Shown in pieces: positions 35,505-44,564 of a stretch of DNA of 64,000 bases. This DNA comes from JAKZVK01 sp965237575 (GTDB taxonomy: Bacteria > Acidobacteriota > Terriglobia > Bryobacterales > UBA6623): contig CBDEGI010000003.1 of the NCBI GenBank assembly GCA_965237575.1, positions 310,001-374,000 on the forward strand, read 5' to 3'. The notes beneath the pieces are model-generated. The model saw only the letters and a program-made list of their open reading frames with translations, was not told the origin of the DNA and did not search any database. Numbering within the stretch: position 1 is the stretch's first letter; the number at the start of each line of letters is the position of its first letter. Made by a program: the position numbers and the translations under genes.

Positions 35505-38078
35505 TTACGGCTCTTGCACCTTGCGCCGCACGCGTTCCAGAGCTTCCCGGTCGCTTTCGAGGTTAGGGCTGCCGATCTGCTCGTCAATCTCCGCGGCGCG
35601 TTCGAGCAGGGGCAGAGCTTCGGCGTAGCGTTCTCGATCCTCGTACAGCCCCGCGATATTGAACAATGTAACCGCCAAGCCCGCCCGGTCCCCGATCTCT
35701 TCTTGGATCACCCGGCTTTGCTCGTACCGCTCCAGCGCCTGCTCCCACTCCCCGCGCTTGTCGTGGATCATACCGATGTTATTCAGCGTGCCCGCCAGCC
35801 CGCCCCGGTCCCCGATCTCTTCGAGGATCACCCGGCTTTGCTCGTACCGCTCCAGCGCCCGCTCCCACTCCCCGCGCTTGGAGTGGATCATCCCGATGTT
35901 ATTCAGCGTGGTCGCCAGCCCGCCCCGGTCCCCGATCTCTTCTTGGATCACCCGGCTTTGCTCGTACCGCTCCAGCGCCTGCTCCCACTCCCCGCGATTG
36001 GAGTGGATCATCCCGATGTTATTCAGCGTGGTCGCCAGCCCGCCCCGGTCCCCGATCTCTTCGAGGATCACCCGGCTTTGCTCGAACCGCTCCAGCGCCT
36101 GCTCCCACTCCCCGCGATTGTCGTGGATCCCCCCGATGTTATTCAGCGTGGTCGCCAGCCCGCCCCGGTCCCCGATCTCTTCTTTGATCACCCGGCTTTG
36201 CTCGAACCGCTCCAGCGCCTGCTCCCACTCCCCGCGATTGAAGTGGATCATCCCGATGTTATTCAGCGTGACCGCCAGCCCGCCCCGGTCCCCGATCTCT
36301 TCTTGGATCACCCGGCTTTGTTCGTACCGCTCCAGCGCCTGCTCCCACTCCCCGCGCTTGTAGTGAACGTAACCCTCTTCGTGGAGCAGGTACGATTCAC
36401 GTTTACGATCCCCTCGAGCCGTCGCAAGCTTCAGACAACTACGTAGCCAGCCAACCTTCGTGTTCCATAGTGCCTGTCGGTTCAGAAAATCATTCGTGGC
36501 TATCTGGAGTGCGTCTGCGCGGTCGCCATCGCTTCGCTCCACGGCCCATTCGAACGTGCGGTCGAGCTGCTGGACCTCCGGCAACAGACTCTTCCACTGG
36601 TCTTGCGGGGTTTCGCGTGCCAGCTCAACGTAGAACGCATGGCGGCGCTCCGCGATCGGGTCGCCGGCGCCCGACCGGGCTAGCTCGCTTTCGGCGAAGT
36701 CGGCAATGGTGGCGTGCTGGGTATAGCGAACCGTCTCGTCCTCTTGTCCCCGGCTTTCCTCCAGCTCGACCAAACCGCTCTCGACGAGAGCGATGATCAC
36801 CTCCTCGGCTGTCGTGTCGCCCGCGTCCCACACGGCTCGGGCCGCATCGAGCGAAAAGCTGAGCGGCTTCGCGCCAAACAAGCTAAGGGCCCGAAAGCAG
36901 GCTCGGGTGTCATCACTCGGCAGGTTGTGGTAGCTCAGGGCGATCACGGCGCGAAGCGAGCGTTTGGTCTCATCTTTCGCCGAGCGCTTGGCATCATCCG
37001 TCGCGTCGAGACGCTTCTCGCGATCCGCGAGTTCCTCGATCACGCCGGCGGCGTTAAGGCCCGCCCGTGTGTGGCGCCGTAGCACCCGGCCCGCCAGCTC
37101 GATGCCCAGCGGCAATCCGTCCAGAGCCTTCGCCAGGCCCCGGGCGGCTTGCTCGTCCTCGGCGACTGCCTTCGGAGCGAGTTGGCGCAACAGATCGAGC
37201 CCGTCTTTCGGTTTAAGCGGTTTGACGTGCGTCGGATCCTCCGCCGCAAGCTCATCGGCGATCGCCTTCTGTCGCGTCGTGACCACCGCCCGGCAGCCCG
37301 CGCCTCCCACCAGAAAAGCCCGTGCTTTTTCGACGTCCCAAACATCGTCAACGATGAGCAGGGCCTTCTGCTTGCGCAGCCAGCCCTGCAGCGCCTGCGA
37401 ACGGGCCGTGATGTCCTGGTAGGCCACCATGTCGAGGCCGATCAGCGCGCCCCACTTGTCGAGTTCCGCCTCGACGTTGCCCTCGGGGCCAAGCTCGGCC
37501 CAAAGAACACCGTCCTCGAAATGGTTCTCAATCCGCGGGTCCCAGGCGACCGCGCGGGCCAGTGACGTCTTGCCGACGCCCGGGCCACCGTCGAGCGCGG
37601 TGAGCGCAAGGGGCCCGCTGCTTGCGTCCCCGGCCATTAACCGTTCGACGATCTCGTCGACGGCGTCACTGCGGCCCACGAACGGGTCCGGCGGACGCGG
37701 CGCCGCGAACGGCACGGGCCGCTCCTGCCCGTCCGCGCCGATGACCAGCTTGCCGACATAGCGCGCGACCATAACATTTGCAGCTTCGATCTTGCCGACA
37801 AGCTGGCCTTTCGGGGCGTGGCCGGCGGCTTCGAGTGCGCGGGCGAAGGCGAGTTGCAGCGCTTGGTTCTGGGCAAACTGCTGCTCCAACAGCGGCTGGA
37901 GATCGGTCTTAGTCCCGACTTTTTCGAGGGATTTCTCGGCTTCCGGCTTGCCCGCAATCGCTTCTTTGAGTTTCGCGTAGGCGTCCTTAAAGACGCTCTT
38001 AGCGACTTCCTCGGCCCCCTTCGCCAAATACGGGGCGAGCGCGGAGGCGGCCATGGTGGCTAGGGTGAGGGGATCCAT
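35505..38078 (-). CDS. NB-ARC STAND NTPase with near-identical TPR repeats
   Basis: An 857-residue cytoplasmic STAND protein of the NLR-like type, many of which sense phage in bacteria. Residues 1-120 form a helical, Ala/Lys-rich N-terminal domain of unknown type (MDPLTLATMAASALAPYL), the likely effector or adaptor. The NB-ARC follows: VGR at 134, Walker A GGPGVGKTS (164-172), Walker B LLIVDDVWD, sensor VVTTRQ and GLPLGIELAGR. A helical linker leads to TPRs: six 40-residue units, almost identical (LNNIGMIHSNRGEWEQALER), and a diverged last one. TPRs act as the ligand sensor in such proteins, so copy-number change could retune recognition. The 5' 576 bp is tandemly duplicated upstream (38172-38747). 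No partner gene is adjacent. Confidence 0.9.
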   Translation of the reverse strand: MDPLTLATMAASALAPYLAKGAEEVAKSVFKDAYAKLKEAIAGKPEAEKSLEKVGTKTDLQPLLEQQFAQNQALQLAFARALEAAGHAPKGQLVGKIEAANVMVARYVGKLVIGADGQERPVPFAAPRPPDPFVGRSDAVDEIVERLMAGDASSGPLALTALDGGPGVGKTSLARAVAWDPRIENHFEDGVLWAELGPEGNVEAELDKWGALIGLDMVAYQDITARSQALQGWLRKQKALLIVDDVWDVEKARAFLVGGAGCRAVVTTRQKAIADELAAEDPTHVKPLKPKDGLDLLRQLAPKAVAEDEQAARGLAKALDGLPLGIELAGRVLRRHTRAGLNAAGVIEELADREKRLDATDDAKRSAKDETKRSLRAVIALSYHNLPSDDTRACFRALSLFGAKPLSFSLDAARAVWDAGDTTAEEVIIALVESGLVELEESRGQEDETVRYTQHATIADFAESELARSGAGDPIAERRHAFYVELARETPQDQWKSLLPEVQQLDRTFEWAVERSDGDRADALQIATNDFLNRQALWNTKVGWLRSCLKLATARGDRKRESYLLHEEGYVHYKRGEWEQALERYEQSRVIQEEIGDRGGLAVTLNNIGMIHFNRGEWEQALERFEQSRVIKEEIGDRGGLATTLNNIGGIHDNRGEWEQALERFEQSRVILEEIGDRGGLATTLNNIGMIHSNRGEWEQALERYEQSRVIQEEIGDRGGLATTLNNIGMIHSKRGEWERALERYEQSRVILEEIGDRGGLAGTLNNIGMIHDKRGEWEQALERYEQSRVIQEEIGDRAGLAVTLFNIAGLYEDRERYAEALPLLERAAEIDEQIGSPNLESDREALERVRRKVQEP
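35660..36370 (-). repeat. 120-bp tandem coding repeats (TPR array)
   Basis: About six units with an exact 120-bp period, each containing CCCCGGTCCCCGATCTCTTC on the plus strand and differing at only a few positions. They encode the 40-residue TPR units of the STAND protein. High DNA identity, not only protein identity, indicates recent expansion or gene conversion. Confidence 0.93.
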
Positions 38079-38084
38079 GGCGAA

Positions 38085-38726
38085 TTACGTGCGCGAATTC
38101 GCCGCAAGCTGCCGGAAGTACTCGGAGCCGCGCTTGGCGGTTGTGGATACCCCAACCAGCATTTCCAGGCCGTTCTCAATCCGCGGGTCCCAGGCGACCG
38201 CGCGGGCCAGTGACGTCTTGCCGACGCCCGGGCCACCGTCGAGCGCGGTGAGCGCAAGGGGCCCGCTGCTTGCGTCCCCGGCCATTAACCGTTCGACGAT
38301 CTCGTCGACGGCGTCACTGCGGCCCACGAACGGGTCCGGCGGACGCGGCGCCGCGAACGGCACGGGCCGCTCCTGCCCGTCCGCGCCGATGACCAGCTTG
38401 CCGACATAGCGCGCGACCATAACATTTGCAGCTTCGATCTTGCCGACAAGCTGGCCTTTCGGGGCGTGGCCGGCGGCTTCGAGTGCGCGGGCGAAGGCGA
38501 GTTGCAGCGCTTGGTTCTGGGCAAACTGCTGCTCCAACAGCGGCTGGAGATCGGTCTTAGTCCCGACTTTTTCGAGGGATTTCTCGGCTTCCGGCTTGCC
38601 CGCAATCGCTTCTTTGAGTTTCGCGTAGGCGTCCTTAAAGACGCTCTTAGCGACTTCCTCGGCCCCCTTCGCCAAATACGGGGCGAGCGCGGAGGCGGCC
38701 ATGGTGGCTAGGGTGAGGGGATCCAT
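38085..38726 (-). pseudogene. Truncated tandem duplicate of the STAND gene 5' end
   Basis: A 213-residue frame identical to the first 185 residues of the intact STAND protein, through Walker A and up to DPRIEN. It then runs into a junction-encoded tail (GLEMLVGVSTT...) and stops. The DNA at 38172-38747 repeats 37524-38099 with an offset of exactly 648 bp and no differences seen. It keeps the N-terminal domain and P-loop but lacks Walker B, GLPL and TPRs. If made, it could interact with the intact protein as a decoy or regulator; more simply it is recombination debris. It now provides the upstream sequence of the intact gene. Confidence 0.85.
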
Positions 38727-38799
38727 GGCGAATTACGTGCGCGAATTATACCCCAACCAGCATTTCCAGGCCCAGCGATCCGAGTAGAGTCACAGATTT

Positions 38800-38998
38800 C
38801 CAAAAATTTTGTTCGCAGAGACTCTTTGAGTCGGAAGATCTGCGGTGGCGTGATTATTCCACCCCTGATTACGACGTGTCCGCCGACGGGGAAAGATTTG
38901 TGATAACAGCGCCCGTCGAAGACGAGAACGCCCCTACGCCTGCGATCCGCGTGGTTCAAAACTGGCACGAAGAGTTCCGCGACCGCGAGCAGGACTGA
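38800..38998 (+). pseudogene. C-terminal remnant of a TolB/WD40-type kinase
   Basis: The plus strand reads LFESEDLRWRDYSTPDYDVS, then ADGERFVITAP and IRVVQNWHEEFRD to a TGA at 38996-38998. This is the characteristic end of the acidobacterial kinase/TolB propeller proteins (DYDVSPDGERF ... VVLNWFEEL). A one-base frameshift near 38827 separates it from a few more in-frame residues (PKILFAETL), and no further 5' part exists. The rest of the gene was lost where the duplicated STAND segment now begins. Confidence 0.65.
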
Positions 38999-39049
38999 GT
39001 TCCCTTAAACTAACCAACTAGACCTCAACATTCCCGAAGGAGTCAACAC

Positions 39050-39400
39050 ATGGCAATCAAACGTCTGCAAGTCGGTCCGCGCATGAGCTAGGCCGTCATT
39101 CATGGAGACACGGTGTACACAGCCGGGCAGGTGGCCATCGACGCGCCCGGCGCGTCGGTCACCGAACAAACCCAAGACGTTCTCAATCGCATCGACAAGC
39201 TGCTCGCGGAAGCCGGCACGGACAAAACGAAGCTGCTGTCCGCCACCATCTGGCTCTCGGACATGGACACCTTCAACGAGATGAACGGGGTCTGGGATAT
39301 CTGGGTGGCTCCGGGCAACACACCCTGCCGGGCCTGCGTGAACGCCCAACTGGCAGCGCCACAGTATGACGTCGAGATTGCGGTGATCGCGGCGCTCTGA
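39050..39400 (+). pseudogene. RidA/YjgF-family gene with an amber codon at position 14
   Basis: RidA proteins deaminate reactive enamine/imine intermediates. CGAAGGAG lies 7-8 nt before the ATG at 39050, and the frame reads MAIKRLQVGPRMS, then TAG (39089-39091), then AVIHGDTVYTAGQVAID through to a stop at 39398-39400. Relatives have a glutamine at this place (MSQAV), so a CAG-to-TAG change explains the lesion. The rest of the domain is intact, including RACVNAQLA with the substrate Arg. A GTG at 39113 could restart translation but would lose the first strand. Other genes in the window end normally at TAG, so general amber readthrough is unlikely. Confidence 0.82.
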
Positions 39401-39512
39401 CGGGCCCGGGCGGACAAAGCGCCCAGTCATCCTTCCGATGCCGGCATGACGCGGTTTCGGGTGCGCAACAATATGCAGCCCGCTCCAACCGTGTCAGGTC
39501 CCGATCGGATGC

Positions 39513-40916
39513 CTAGAACGGTGGCGGCTCCCCATCATCAGGCACGTCTTCGCCAATATCACCGGCGAGGTTCTCGAACTTCACATACTGGCCGATGAAG
39601 GCGAGCTTGATGCGGCCGGTGGGGCCGTTGCGCTGTTTGGAGAGGATCAGCTCGGCGACGCCTTGCAGGTCTTCGCGGTCGGGCTTGTAGACCTCTTCAC
39701 GGAAGATGAAACCCACCACATCGGCATCCTGCTCGATCGAACCGCTCTCGCGCAGGTCGCTCAACTGCGGGCGGTGGTCGCCCGGACGTGTCTCGGGCGC
39801 GCGGCTGAGCTGCGAGAGGGCGATGACCGGTACCTTCAGGTCCTTCGCCAGCAGCTTGAGCCCACGCGACATGGCCGAGATCTCTTGCGTTCGGTTGTCG
39901 TGGCGTCCCTTCGACGCCAGCAACTGCAAGTAGTCGACAATCACCAGCCCGAGGCCGTGCTCGGACTGCAAGCGCCGGCACTTGGCGCTGATGTCGAGAA
40001 TGTTCGTGTCGGCCGAGTCGTCGATGTGGATCTTACTGTCAACTAACTGCGTCAGCGCCTGGTTCAAGCGGCGTCGCTCCTCCTGATTGAGGTAGCCGCC
40101 GCGAAAGCGATGGCTGTCCACCCGCGCGGTCGAACACAGCAGCCGCGTCAGCAACGACTCGTTCGACATCTCGATCGAGAAGAGCGCAACCGGAACGGCG
40201 GGTTTGTCGGGCATCGCCGTGCCGACGTGCTGCGCGATATTGAGCGCCAGGGCGGTCTTGCCCATCGAAGGGCGCGCCGCGATCACGATCAGCTCCCCAG
40301 AGTGCAGCCCGGTGGTCATCTCGTCGAACTTCACAAACGGCGTCGAGAGGCCGCGCACCCTTTTGCTCGGATCCAGAAACGCGCGGATGCCGCCGGGGAA
40401 GCTCTCGACCACCTGGCGCGGGTTCGAAAAACCGGAACGCAGTTGCGCGTCGCCGACCTTCATGATCGACGACTCGGCTTCGGCCAGCAGGTCGTCGATC
40501 TCTTCGCCGCCCTCGATGCATTGCGCGATGATGTCGTTCGCCGTGTGAACGAGCCGCCGCATCAGCGACTTGTCTTTGACGATCTTGACGTAGTTGTCGA
40601 TGCTCGACAGCCGCGGCATGCCATCGCTGAGCGAAGCGATGTAAGCGACGCCGTCGCACGATTCGAGTTGAGTGTTTTTAGAAAGCTCTTCGACGAGCGT
40701 GAGGTCTTCGATTGTCACGCCCTTGGCGTGAATCTCTTCCATCCGCAGGAAGATGCGGCGATGCTTCTCGATCGCGAAGTCGGCGGCGTCAAGCCGGCCT
40801 GCCACCTGCGGGAACAGGCTGTCGTCGAGCAGTATCGAGCCGAGCACGAATCGCTCGGCTTCAACATTGGTAGGGAGCCCTTTTTCGAGGGCCAGTGCGG
40901 TTCCGCTAGCGGCCAT
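39513..40916 (-). CDS. dnaB: Replicative DNA helicase DnaB
   Basis: Hexameric 5'-3' helicase at the replication fork. The 467-residue protein has the N-terminal primase-interacting domain (LPTNVEAERFVLGSILLDD, about 14-32) and the RecA-like C-terminal domain with Walker A ARPSMGKTALALN, Walker B LGLVIVDYLQLL, and the DnaB-family segments LSQLSRAPE and SDLRESGSIEQDADVV. It has no intein. The ATG at 40916 was chosen for the match to the family N-terminus. The 395 nt upstream (40917-41311) hold an AT-rich stretch near 40975-41000 likely to contain its promoter, and otherwise nothing recognisable. Confidence 0.97.
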   Translation of the reverse strand: MAASGTALALEKGLPTNVEAERFVLGSILLDDSLFPQVAGRLDAADFAIEKHRRIFLRMEEIHAKGVTIEDLTLVEELSKNTQLESCDGVAYIASLSDGMPRLSSIDNYVKIVKDKSLMRRLVHTANDIIAQCIEGGEEIDDLLAEAESSIMKVGDAQLRSGFSNPRQVVESFPGGIRAFLDPSKRVRGLSTPFVKFDEMTTGLHSGELIVIAARPSMGKTALALNIAQHVGTAMPDKPAVPVALFSIEMSNESLLTRLLCSTARVDSHRFRGGYLNQEERRRLNQALTQLVDSKIHIDDSADTNILDISAKCRRLQSEHGLGLVIVDYLQLLASKGRHDNRTQEISAMSRGLKLLAKDLKVPVIALSQLSRAPETRPGDHRPQLSDLRESGSIEQDADVVGFIFREEVYKPDREDLQGVAELILSKQRNGPTGRIKLAFIGQYVKFENLAGDIGEDVPDDGEPPPF

Positions 40917-41311
40917 AGCGTTGCGAGGGTATCAAATGATGTTACAGGAGTATGCCAACTCAACCAAGAGAAAATATATCCCTTATTTTCAACGGCTTAC
41001 ACTGTGCTGTGGACGATCGGCACCCAATCACGCGTAGCCCCTTTCCCCTCAGCACTTTACCCTGTGAATTCGCCTGTGGATGAGGCTGTTGACGAACAAG
41101 AGGGCGGCCAAAGCCCTTGTCTTCAGTCGTTTAGAGCGATACGAAACATACGGCTCCCAGAATGTTTCACCGTATATTACCACTCGGGCGAACAAATGGC
41201 AAATACGAACAAGACCGCTCTGAACGTAGATCAACAAGGACAGCAGCCGACGGGGAGGGCTCTTCGCCCCGGCAACGAGGTCGCTTGCCGCCGACCCGCC
41301 TGCACTAACAC

Positions 41312-42271
41312 TCACAAGTACCGCTTCGAAATCTCCGCTCCCGCCACATAGTTCAGCTTCGCCAGCTTGACCATCTGGTAAACGTTGATCCGGAAGTCGG
41401 GACAAGTTCCCACCAGTGCATAAGCGTCGTTGGGCGTGTAGCCGTACTCGGTGATCAGCCAATCCATCAGGTGGTAGGTCGCCGTCTCGACCGCGACCTC
41501 GAGTGGCCGATAGGCGTAGACGGCCACGATCGAATCCGGCTTTTCGATGCGCATCCAGGGCAGCCGCTTCTGCTTGATGAGTTCCAGCTTGACGCGCACC
41601 GTGGAGTTCGTCTCGGCGGCGGTGCCGGTAAACTCGGTGTCGCCCTGGCTGGCGTGGACGTCGCCCAGGTAAAACAGCGCGCCGTCGTGATAGACCGGCA
41701 GGTGGATCCGGTTCCCCGGCGCCACGTCGCGGATGTCGAGATTGCCGCCCCAGGCGTCCTGCCCGTCACCGCTGGTGGTGACTTCGCGGTCGGGCGCGAC
41801 ACCGATCGTGCCGACGAAAGGCGTAATGGGCCATGAGATGCGGTCGTTGAAGTGGATCGTGCCATCGCGCGTCGTTCCGCTGGGTCCCACTTCGTGGCGG
41901 AGGATGTAGGTGGTGTACTCGGTCGAGATTTCAGGCCAGCGGTTCGAGTCGCCCAGCGGACCGCGCCTGGGGCCGTTGGCCGTCCAGGAGAAGTCGGCCA
42001 CCTCGATGTCTTCGACCGTCACGACCAGGGTGTCACCGCGCTCGGCGCCGTTGAGATAGACGGGGCCGCCGATTGGATTGGCCAGCGGCGGGACGCGGTC
42101 GAACCCAGGCCGATTGGCCGGAATCGCCAAGTCCTCGGGCGTCTTGAAAAAGCCGGTTGAGGCGTCCCAGGTTTCGACCTCAAAGCTCTCGCCCGGCTCG
42201 ACGCGCAGCAGCGGCTCGTCTTGCCAGTTGAAGGCGTACTTCTTGGATTGGTCGCGCGGAATGCGTTGCAT
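41312..42271 (-). CDS. Acetamidase/formamidase family protein
   Basis: Hydrolyses short amides such as formamide or acetamide to ammonia and the acid; exact substrate unknown. The ATG at 42271 has AAGGAG about 5 nt upstream, giving 319 residues; an upstream extension in frame has no ribosome site. Typical family segments are NPIGGPVYLNGAERGDTLVV, the WGGNLDIRDV segment and HLPVYHDGALFYLGDVHASQGD, which contains the metal-binding His and Asp. A C-terminal helical end (AYALVGTCPDFRINVYQMV) matches the family. It is divergent from gdhA with 170 nt between them, so both nitrogen-related genes may share a control region; that is inference. Confidence 0.9.
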   Translation of the reverse strand: MQRIPRDQSKKYAFNWQDEPLLRVEPGESFEVETWDASTGFFKTPEDLAIPANRPGFDRVPPLANPIGGPVYLNGAERGDTLVVTVEDIEVADFSWTANGPRRGPLGDSNRWPEISTEYTTYILRHEVGPSGTTRDGTIHFNDRISWPITPFVGTIGVAPDREVTTSGDGQDAWGGNLDIRDVAPGNRIHLPVYHDGALFYLGDVHASQGDTEFTGTAAETNSTVRVKLELIKQKRLPWMRIEKPDSIVAVYAYRPLEVAVETATYHLMDWLITEYGYTPNDAYALVGTCPDFRINVYQMVKLAKLNYVAGAEISKRYL

Positions 42272-42441
42272 ACAGTCTCCTTGGGTCCTCGGATCAGGAT
42301 CTATCATAGTGGCCAAACAGCCTCACCGAAAGCAACGCCCCAACCTCAGCGCAACTTCCCCGGCCCGCCCGTCCCCCCAATATCAACCTCCCTTGCGACA
42401 ATAGAAAGCCGTTTCAAGACTCGACAGGGAGAACCGACGCA

Positions 42442-43803
42442 ATGGCAGCACCACAGGCGGAAGTGGACCGGGAAGTAAAGAGGTTCATGGCTGGGCTCCG
42501 CAAGCGGAACCCGGGTGAGCCCGAGTTCCATCAGGCAGTGTGTGAAGTAACCGAAACCTTGATGCCGCTCGTGCTTGAGAACCCTAAGTACCGCAAGGCA
42601 CAAATCCTCGAGCGCCTCACCGAGCCCGACCGTGTGATCATCTTCCGCGTAACGTGGGTGGACGACCGGGGCAACATCCGCGTCAACCGCGCCTGGCGGG
42701 TGCAGTTCAACAACTCCATCGGACCCTACAAGGGCGGCATGCGGTTCCACCCCACCGTAACGTTGAGCGTGCTGAAGTTCCTGGGATTCGAGCAGGTGCT
42801 CAAGAACAGCCTCACGACGCTGCCGATGGGCGGCGGCAAGGGCGGCTCGAACTTCAATCCCAAAGGCAAGAGCGAGAACGAAGTGATGCGCTTCTGCCAG
42901 TCGCTGATGATCGAGCTGCACCGGCACATCGGCGAAGACACCGACGTCCCAGCCGGCGACATCGGCGTCGGCGCCCGCGAGATCAGCTACATGTTCGGGC
43001 AGTACAAGCGGCTGGCCAACCGCTTCACCGGCATCCTCACGGGCAAGGGCCTGGCTTTCGGTGGCAGTCTGATTCGCACCGAAGCCACCGGGTACGGCGC
43101 CGTCTACTTCATGCAGAACATGCTGGCGAAACGGGGCGACGGCGTGAAGGACAAGACCGCGGTGGTTTCCGGCTCGGGCAACGTCGCGCTCTATGCCATC
43201 GAGAAGCTCATTCAACTCGGGGCGAAAGTCGTCACGGCTTCCGATTCCGGCGGGTTCATCCACGACCCCAATGGCATCGACGAAGAGAAGCTGGTGTGGC
43301 TCAAGGAGCTGAAGGAGGTTCGACGCGGAAGGATCTCCGAGTATGCCGAGAGGTTCGGCTGCACCTACCGTGACGGCGAGCGGCCCTGGAGCGTGCCATG
43401 CCAGGTCGCCCTGCCCTGCGCCACCCAGAACGAGGTGACTGTCGAGGACGCGCGGACGTTGCTCGCCAACGGAGTCACGGCGGTAGCGGAGGGAGCGAAC
43501 ATGCCCACCGACCTCGAGGGAGTCCACGCCTTCTTGCATGGGAAGATTCTGTTCGGTCCCGGCAAGGCGGCGAACGCCGGTGGCGTCGCGGTCTCAGGCC
43601 TCGAGCAGAGCCAGAACGCTTTACGGATCTCGTGGTCCCGCGAAGAGGTCGACACCCGGCTGAAGGACATCATGAAGAACATCCATTCCCAGTGCGAAGA
43701 GCAGGGCCGCGACGGTCCGGATTTTGTCGATTACGTCAAGGGAGCAAACACCGCGGGGTTCATCAAGGTGGCCGACGCCATGTTGGCCTATGGGGCGGTT
43801 TGA
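42442..43803 (+). CDS. gdhA: NADP-type glutamate dehydrogenase
   Basis: Interconverts 2-oxoglutarate plus ammonium and glutamate. The 453-residue length and N-terminus (EPEFHQAVCEVTETLMPLVL) match the hexameric GdhA group, usually NADP-dependent and biosynthetic. Catalytic-site segments are present: NNSIGPYKGGMRFHP, LPMGGGKGGS and DVPAGDIGVGAREI with the catalytic Asp. The Rossmann region has VVSGSGNVALYAIEKL, and the C-terminal part has GANMPT and GKAANAGGVAVSGLEQSQNA. GGGAGA precedes the ATG. Next to the acetamidase, it would assimilate released ammonium. Confidence 0.97.
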   Translation: MAAPQAEVDREVKRFMAGLRKRNPGEPEFHQAVCEVTETLMPLVLENPKYRKAQILERLTEPDRVIIFRVTWVDDRGNIRVNRAWRVQFNNSIGPYKGGMRFHPTVTLSVLKFLGFEQVLKNSLTTLPMGGGKGGSNFNPKGKSENEVMRFCQSLMIELHRHIGEDTDVPAGDIGVGAREISYMFGQYKRLANRFTGILTGKGLAFGGSLIRTEATGYGAVYFMQNMLAKRGDGVKDKTAVVSGSGNVALYAIEKLIQLGAKVVTASDSGGFIHDPNGIDEEKLVWLKELKEVRRGRISEYAERFGCTYRDGERPWSVPCQVALPCATQNEVTVEDARTLLANGVTAVAEGANMPTDLEGVHAFLHGKILFGPGKAANAGGVAVSGLEQSQNALRISWSREEVDTRLKDIMKNIHSQCEEQGRDGPDFVDYVKGANTAGFIKVADAMLAYGAV

Positions 43804-43891
43804 TAGGCGACCTTGACTCCCGAGACTGGTTATTTCACGGCTCGATCGCCCGGCCCATCAGTGCCTCTGTCAAGGCTTTCCAGATGCCAAT

Positions 43892-44008
43892 AGGCCCGTT
43901 CACGGGCCTTGGTTTCAACTAGGCCAGGCGTTCGACGCCTGGTAGAATGCCTCCGAGTGAATGAACCAGGCCCCTTCGAGGGGCCTTACCCCTAACCGGC
44001 TTGAGCCA
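43892..44008 (-). repeat. Triple-hairpin repeat, copy 2 (inverted)
   Basis: Reverse-complement copy of 17628-17745 with all three stems intact: 43892-43909, 43924-43942 and 43968-43986. In the third stem of copy 1 a C-G pair is replaced here by T-A, a compensatory change. It lies about 90 nt after gdhA. Confidence 0.88.
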
Positions 44009-44234
44009 TGAGCCGGCCCTGCCTCACAAGGTCGATTCCGAGATCAACCTCCACCTTGCCTGGCCGCAACCACGAGCGGCTCAAGCCGGGTGAGAATGCT
44101 ACGAAATGGAACGAAATGGGACGGTCGTGGGGTTCTTGGCTTCCTATGAGCAGGGCGCGATGCGTCGCTTCGTCGGATGGCCGGGCCGGGCGGAGTTCTG
44201 CTCTCGGATCTGTGTCAACAGGCTCCACTGCAAC

Positions 44235-44267
44235 GCCGGACCGCTCCCTCACGGTCACGGCTCGGTT
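44235..44267 (+). repeat. Dispersed repeat (CGGTCACGGCTCGG family)
   Basis: GCCGGACCGCTCCCTCACGG followed by TCACGGCTCGGTT. It ends just before MITE copy B. Confidence 0.75.
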
Positions 44268-44280
44268 CAAAATCGGTAAA

Positions 44281-44556
44281 AGTGGGGTATCCATTTGACT
44301 CAGGTGACCACAACATACTGTGGTTGGCCATTGGCGGCCCCCGGAAAGGCTTGCCGATAGCACCACGTTTCCAAGCCTGCGATGGCCATGGCGCGTGCGT
44401 AATCCTTGATCGGCCCGAAACGCAGCCTCGTGGCCCAATTGCCTGCAGACCGGCGTCTGGCGCCCCAGGGTGCATTCTGGGTGCAGTGTGCTGGCGTCCA
44501 TGGATCGACCAAACCACAACGCCTAGGGGCTACCTGAGTCAAGTGGATACCCCATT
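44281..44556 (+). mobile_element. MITE-like element, copy B (276 bp)
   Basis: Same element as copy A without the internal 20-bp duplication. Left end AGTGGGGTATCC, right end GGATACCCCATT. It is flanked by TCGGTAAA at 44273-44280 and 44557-44564, an 8-bp target-site duplication. Confidence 0.9.
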
Positions 44557-44564
44557 TCGGTAAA

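Noticed and set aside
35659..36363. Regular repeats resembling a CRISPR array
   Set aside because: The period is 120 bp with no variable spacers, and the units are in-frame TPR codons of the STAND gene.
35040..36446. Proline-rich repetitive protein on the plus strand
   Set aside because: It is the reverse reading of the TPR repeats and overlaps the real BamE-like gene end.
39089..39091. Amber readthrough or pyrrolysine at the RidA stop
   Set aside because: Several intact genes (lpxA, S46 peptidase, msrB) end at TAG, and no pyl genes are visible.
41195..41351. 51-codon plus-strand frame upstream of dnaB
   Set aside because: No ribosome site, overlaps the acetamidase 3' end, no recognisable features.
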